Source: Acidobacteriaceae bacterium (GTDB taxonomy: Bacteria; Acidobacteriota; Terriglobia; Terriglobales; Acidobacteriaceae). Taken from it: 7,403 bases of DNA. The position numbers and the translations under genes were made by a program. Location: assembly GCA_030042915.1 (NCBI GenBank), contig JASHYS010000114.1, positions 1 to 7,403 of the forward strand, written 5' to 3'. The notes beneath the pieces were generated by a model. That model saw nothing but the letters and a program-made list of their open reading frames with translations. It was not told the origin of the DNA and ran no database searches. Numbering within the stretch: position 1 is the stretch's first letter; the number at the start of each line of letters is the position of its first letter. Below, in pieces: positions 6,238-7,403 of the stretch.

Positions 6238-7403
6238 TACTCCGGCTGCGCGGTGTTGTCTACAAGGCGGTAGCGATATTCCTCACGTTCCTTCTGGGTG
6301 GCTTGCTGACGAAGTTCAGCAAGGCGCTTGAGCAGGTCGGGAATCTGGGTGGTTTCGCCGCTCTTTCTGAGCGCCTGAATGAGGTGGTAAACCGAGGATT
6401 GATCGGTGGGATCGATGAGCAGCGCGCGATTGCATTCGCCCACTGCCTGCCGGTAAGAGCCGGCCTGCAGATAGAGCTTGGCCAGGACCGCGTGAGCCGG
6501 ACCCAGTCCCGGACCCAGGCTGACTGCGCGTTGCGCCGATCGCATGGCTTTTTGAAAATCCGGAGTTCCCGGCTCGGCGCCCCTCTGGAGCAGAACATCG
6601 GCTTGAAGATAGAGCAGGATCGGATCGTTGGGCTTGCGTTCGAGCCTGGCCTGGACAGTAGACAATGCGCGATCGAGATTATTTTGCTGTACGTCGGCCA
6701 GGCCAAGGGCGGCCGTGCTCAGAGACTGATTGGGGTCGAGGCGATACGCAGTCTCAAAATCCGACTGCGCCATGTCGTACTGGGCGAGTTGCACATGCAG
6801 AACGCCGCGGGCAAAATAGAGCGGCGCGGCGTTGGGATGCAGCTCGATTCCATCGTTGACCACGTTCATGCCGACCTGAAAAGACTGGTGCGTGGAGGCC
6901 AGAACGGCGAAATCAACATAAAGCTGAACGTCGTTGGGATTGAGAACGATTGCCTGGCGCAGCGCATCGACGGCCTTTTCGGTCTGGTGTGCGTTCTCGT
7001 AGGCCGCGGAAGCAAGCTCGAGCGTTTCCGCATCTTCGCCGCCGGACAACAGAGGGGCCAGCGTAGCCAGGGAGTCCTGGGGCTGGTGGACCATGAGCTG
7101 CAACGAGGCGAGCAGGCGCCGTTCGCGTGCATCGGCGGGGTTCTGGTCGAGAACCTTCTGAAGCAAAGGAACTGCCTGATCAGGCTGATGAAGGCGAACC
7201 AGGCAAATGGCAAAGGCATGGAGCGCGTCGGGCTTTGAGTCAAACAGCGAGCCGGTCTTCTCGAAATGGTCGACAGCTTCAGGGCAGTTTCCCTGCTGAT
7301 ACTCAAGCACCGCGAGCATGCCCTGGCCGATCTGGTCGTCGGGGCGGAGTTTGAGCAGGCGCTGGAGAAGCGGAATGGCATCGGGGCTGGCTTGGTCAAA
7401 TTC
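6237..7403 (-). CDS. Tetratricopeptide repeat protein, N-terminus outside the window
   Basis: The frame is open to the right edge of the window, so the 388 residues seen are the C-terminal part; the Met at 7319 is internal to the repeat pattern. Nearly the whole stretch is tandem TPR helices of about 34 residues, with typical alternation of small and large residues and Pro-Asn/Pro-Asp at repeat ends: LRPDD, LDQNPAD, VLNPNDVQLY, ELHPNAAPLY, RLDPNQS, RKPNDPILLY, SLGPGLGPAH and LIDPTDQS. I estimate about nine to ten repeats. The tail after the last repeat is charged and helical (KRLAELRQQATQKEREEYRY). TPR arrays bind proteins and organise complexes; no catalytic domain is visible in this part. 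Any signal peptide or fused domain would lie in the missing N-terminus. It reads toward the regulator gene 106 bases away, with a possible terminator between. Confidence 0.88.
   Translation of the reverse strand, partial: EFDQASPDAIPLLQRLLKLRPDDQIGQGMLAVLEYQQGNCPEAVDHFEKTGSLFDSKPDALHAFAICLVRLHQPDQAVPLLQKVLDQNPADARERRLLASLQLMVHQPQDSLATLAPLLSGGEDAETLELASAAYENAHQTEKAVDALRQAIVLNPNDVQLYVDFAVLASTHQSFQVGMNVVNDGIELHPNAAPLYFARGVLHVQLAQYDMAQSDFETAYRLDPNQSLSTAALGLADVQQNNLDRALSTVQARLERKPNDPILLYLQADVLLQRGAEPGTPDFQKAMRSAQRAVSLGPGLGPAHAVLAKLYLQAGSYRQAVGECNRALLIDPTDQSSVYHLIQALRKSGETTQIPDLLKRLAELRQQATQKEREEYRYRLVDNTAQPE

Noticed and set aside
5549..6331. A 260-codon plus-strand open frame opposite the LacI-family gene
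   Set aside because: It is antisense to clear HTH and effector-domain coding sequence, runs through the intergenic T-tracts, and its product is not protein-like.
6303..7238. A 311-codon plus-strand open frame opposite the TPR gene
   Set aside because: The minus strand carries regular TPR repeats. The opposite frame shows only the shadow pattern expected from GC-biased codons.
1..7403. A defence island, mobile element or CRISPR array
   Set aside because: There are no repeat-spacer units, transposase or integrase motifs, tRNA-like folds or target-site duplications, and all the genes read as chromosomal housekeeping or utilisation functions.

Overview
The window reads as an ordinary stretch of chromosome from a GC-rich, Gram-negative soil-type bacterium. 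Acidobacteriota (Terriglobia-like) is my best guess. It rests on the mix seen here: a Tat-exported arabinofuranosidase with its own LacI-type regulator, a secreted DUF6438/ankyrin protein, a bactofilin and a large TPR protein. This is inference from gene content, not a database match. I see no mobile element, tRNA, rRNA or CRISPR array.

Layout. (1) 1-273 (+): C-terminal end of a YdjC/ChbG/HpnK-type carbohydrate deacetylase. (2) 274-411: intergenic, with a good sigma70-like promoter for the next gene. (3) 412-1683 (+): secreted protein with a TonB-C-like segment, a DUF6438 domain and ankyrin repeats. (4) 1757-2374 (-): secreted histidine-phosphatase-superfamily protein, convergent with (3). 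(5) 2375-2779: a 405-base divergent intergenic region. (6) 2780-3247 (+): bactofilin. (7) 3335-4984 (-): GH51 alpha-L-arabinofuranosidase with a twin-arginine signal. (8) 5051-6130 (-): LacI/GalR-family regulator, 66 bases upstream of the GH51 gene on the same strand. (9) 6131-6236: spacer with two T-tracts (minus strand) that may end transcription of the next gene. (10) 6237-7403 (-): large TPR protein, cut by the window edge.

How the genes relate. The one clear functional pair is regulator plus GH51 enzyme, which looks like a minimal arabinose-polymer utilisation unit: a sugar-responsive repressor controlling an exported enzyme that releases L-arabinose. The other genes look like independent units: a deacetylase, an envelope or periplasmic ankyrin protein, a periplasmic phosphatase-like protein and a cytoskeletal scaffold. 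I found no convincing undescribed multi-gene system. The most distinctive items are the domain architecture of the 412-1683 protein, the exported GH51 with its private regulator, and the T-tract repeat before the regulator.
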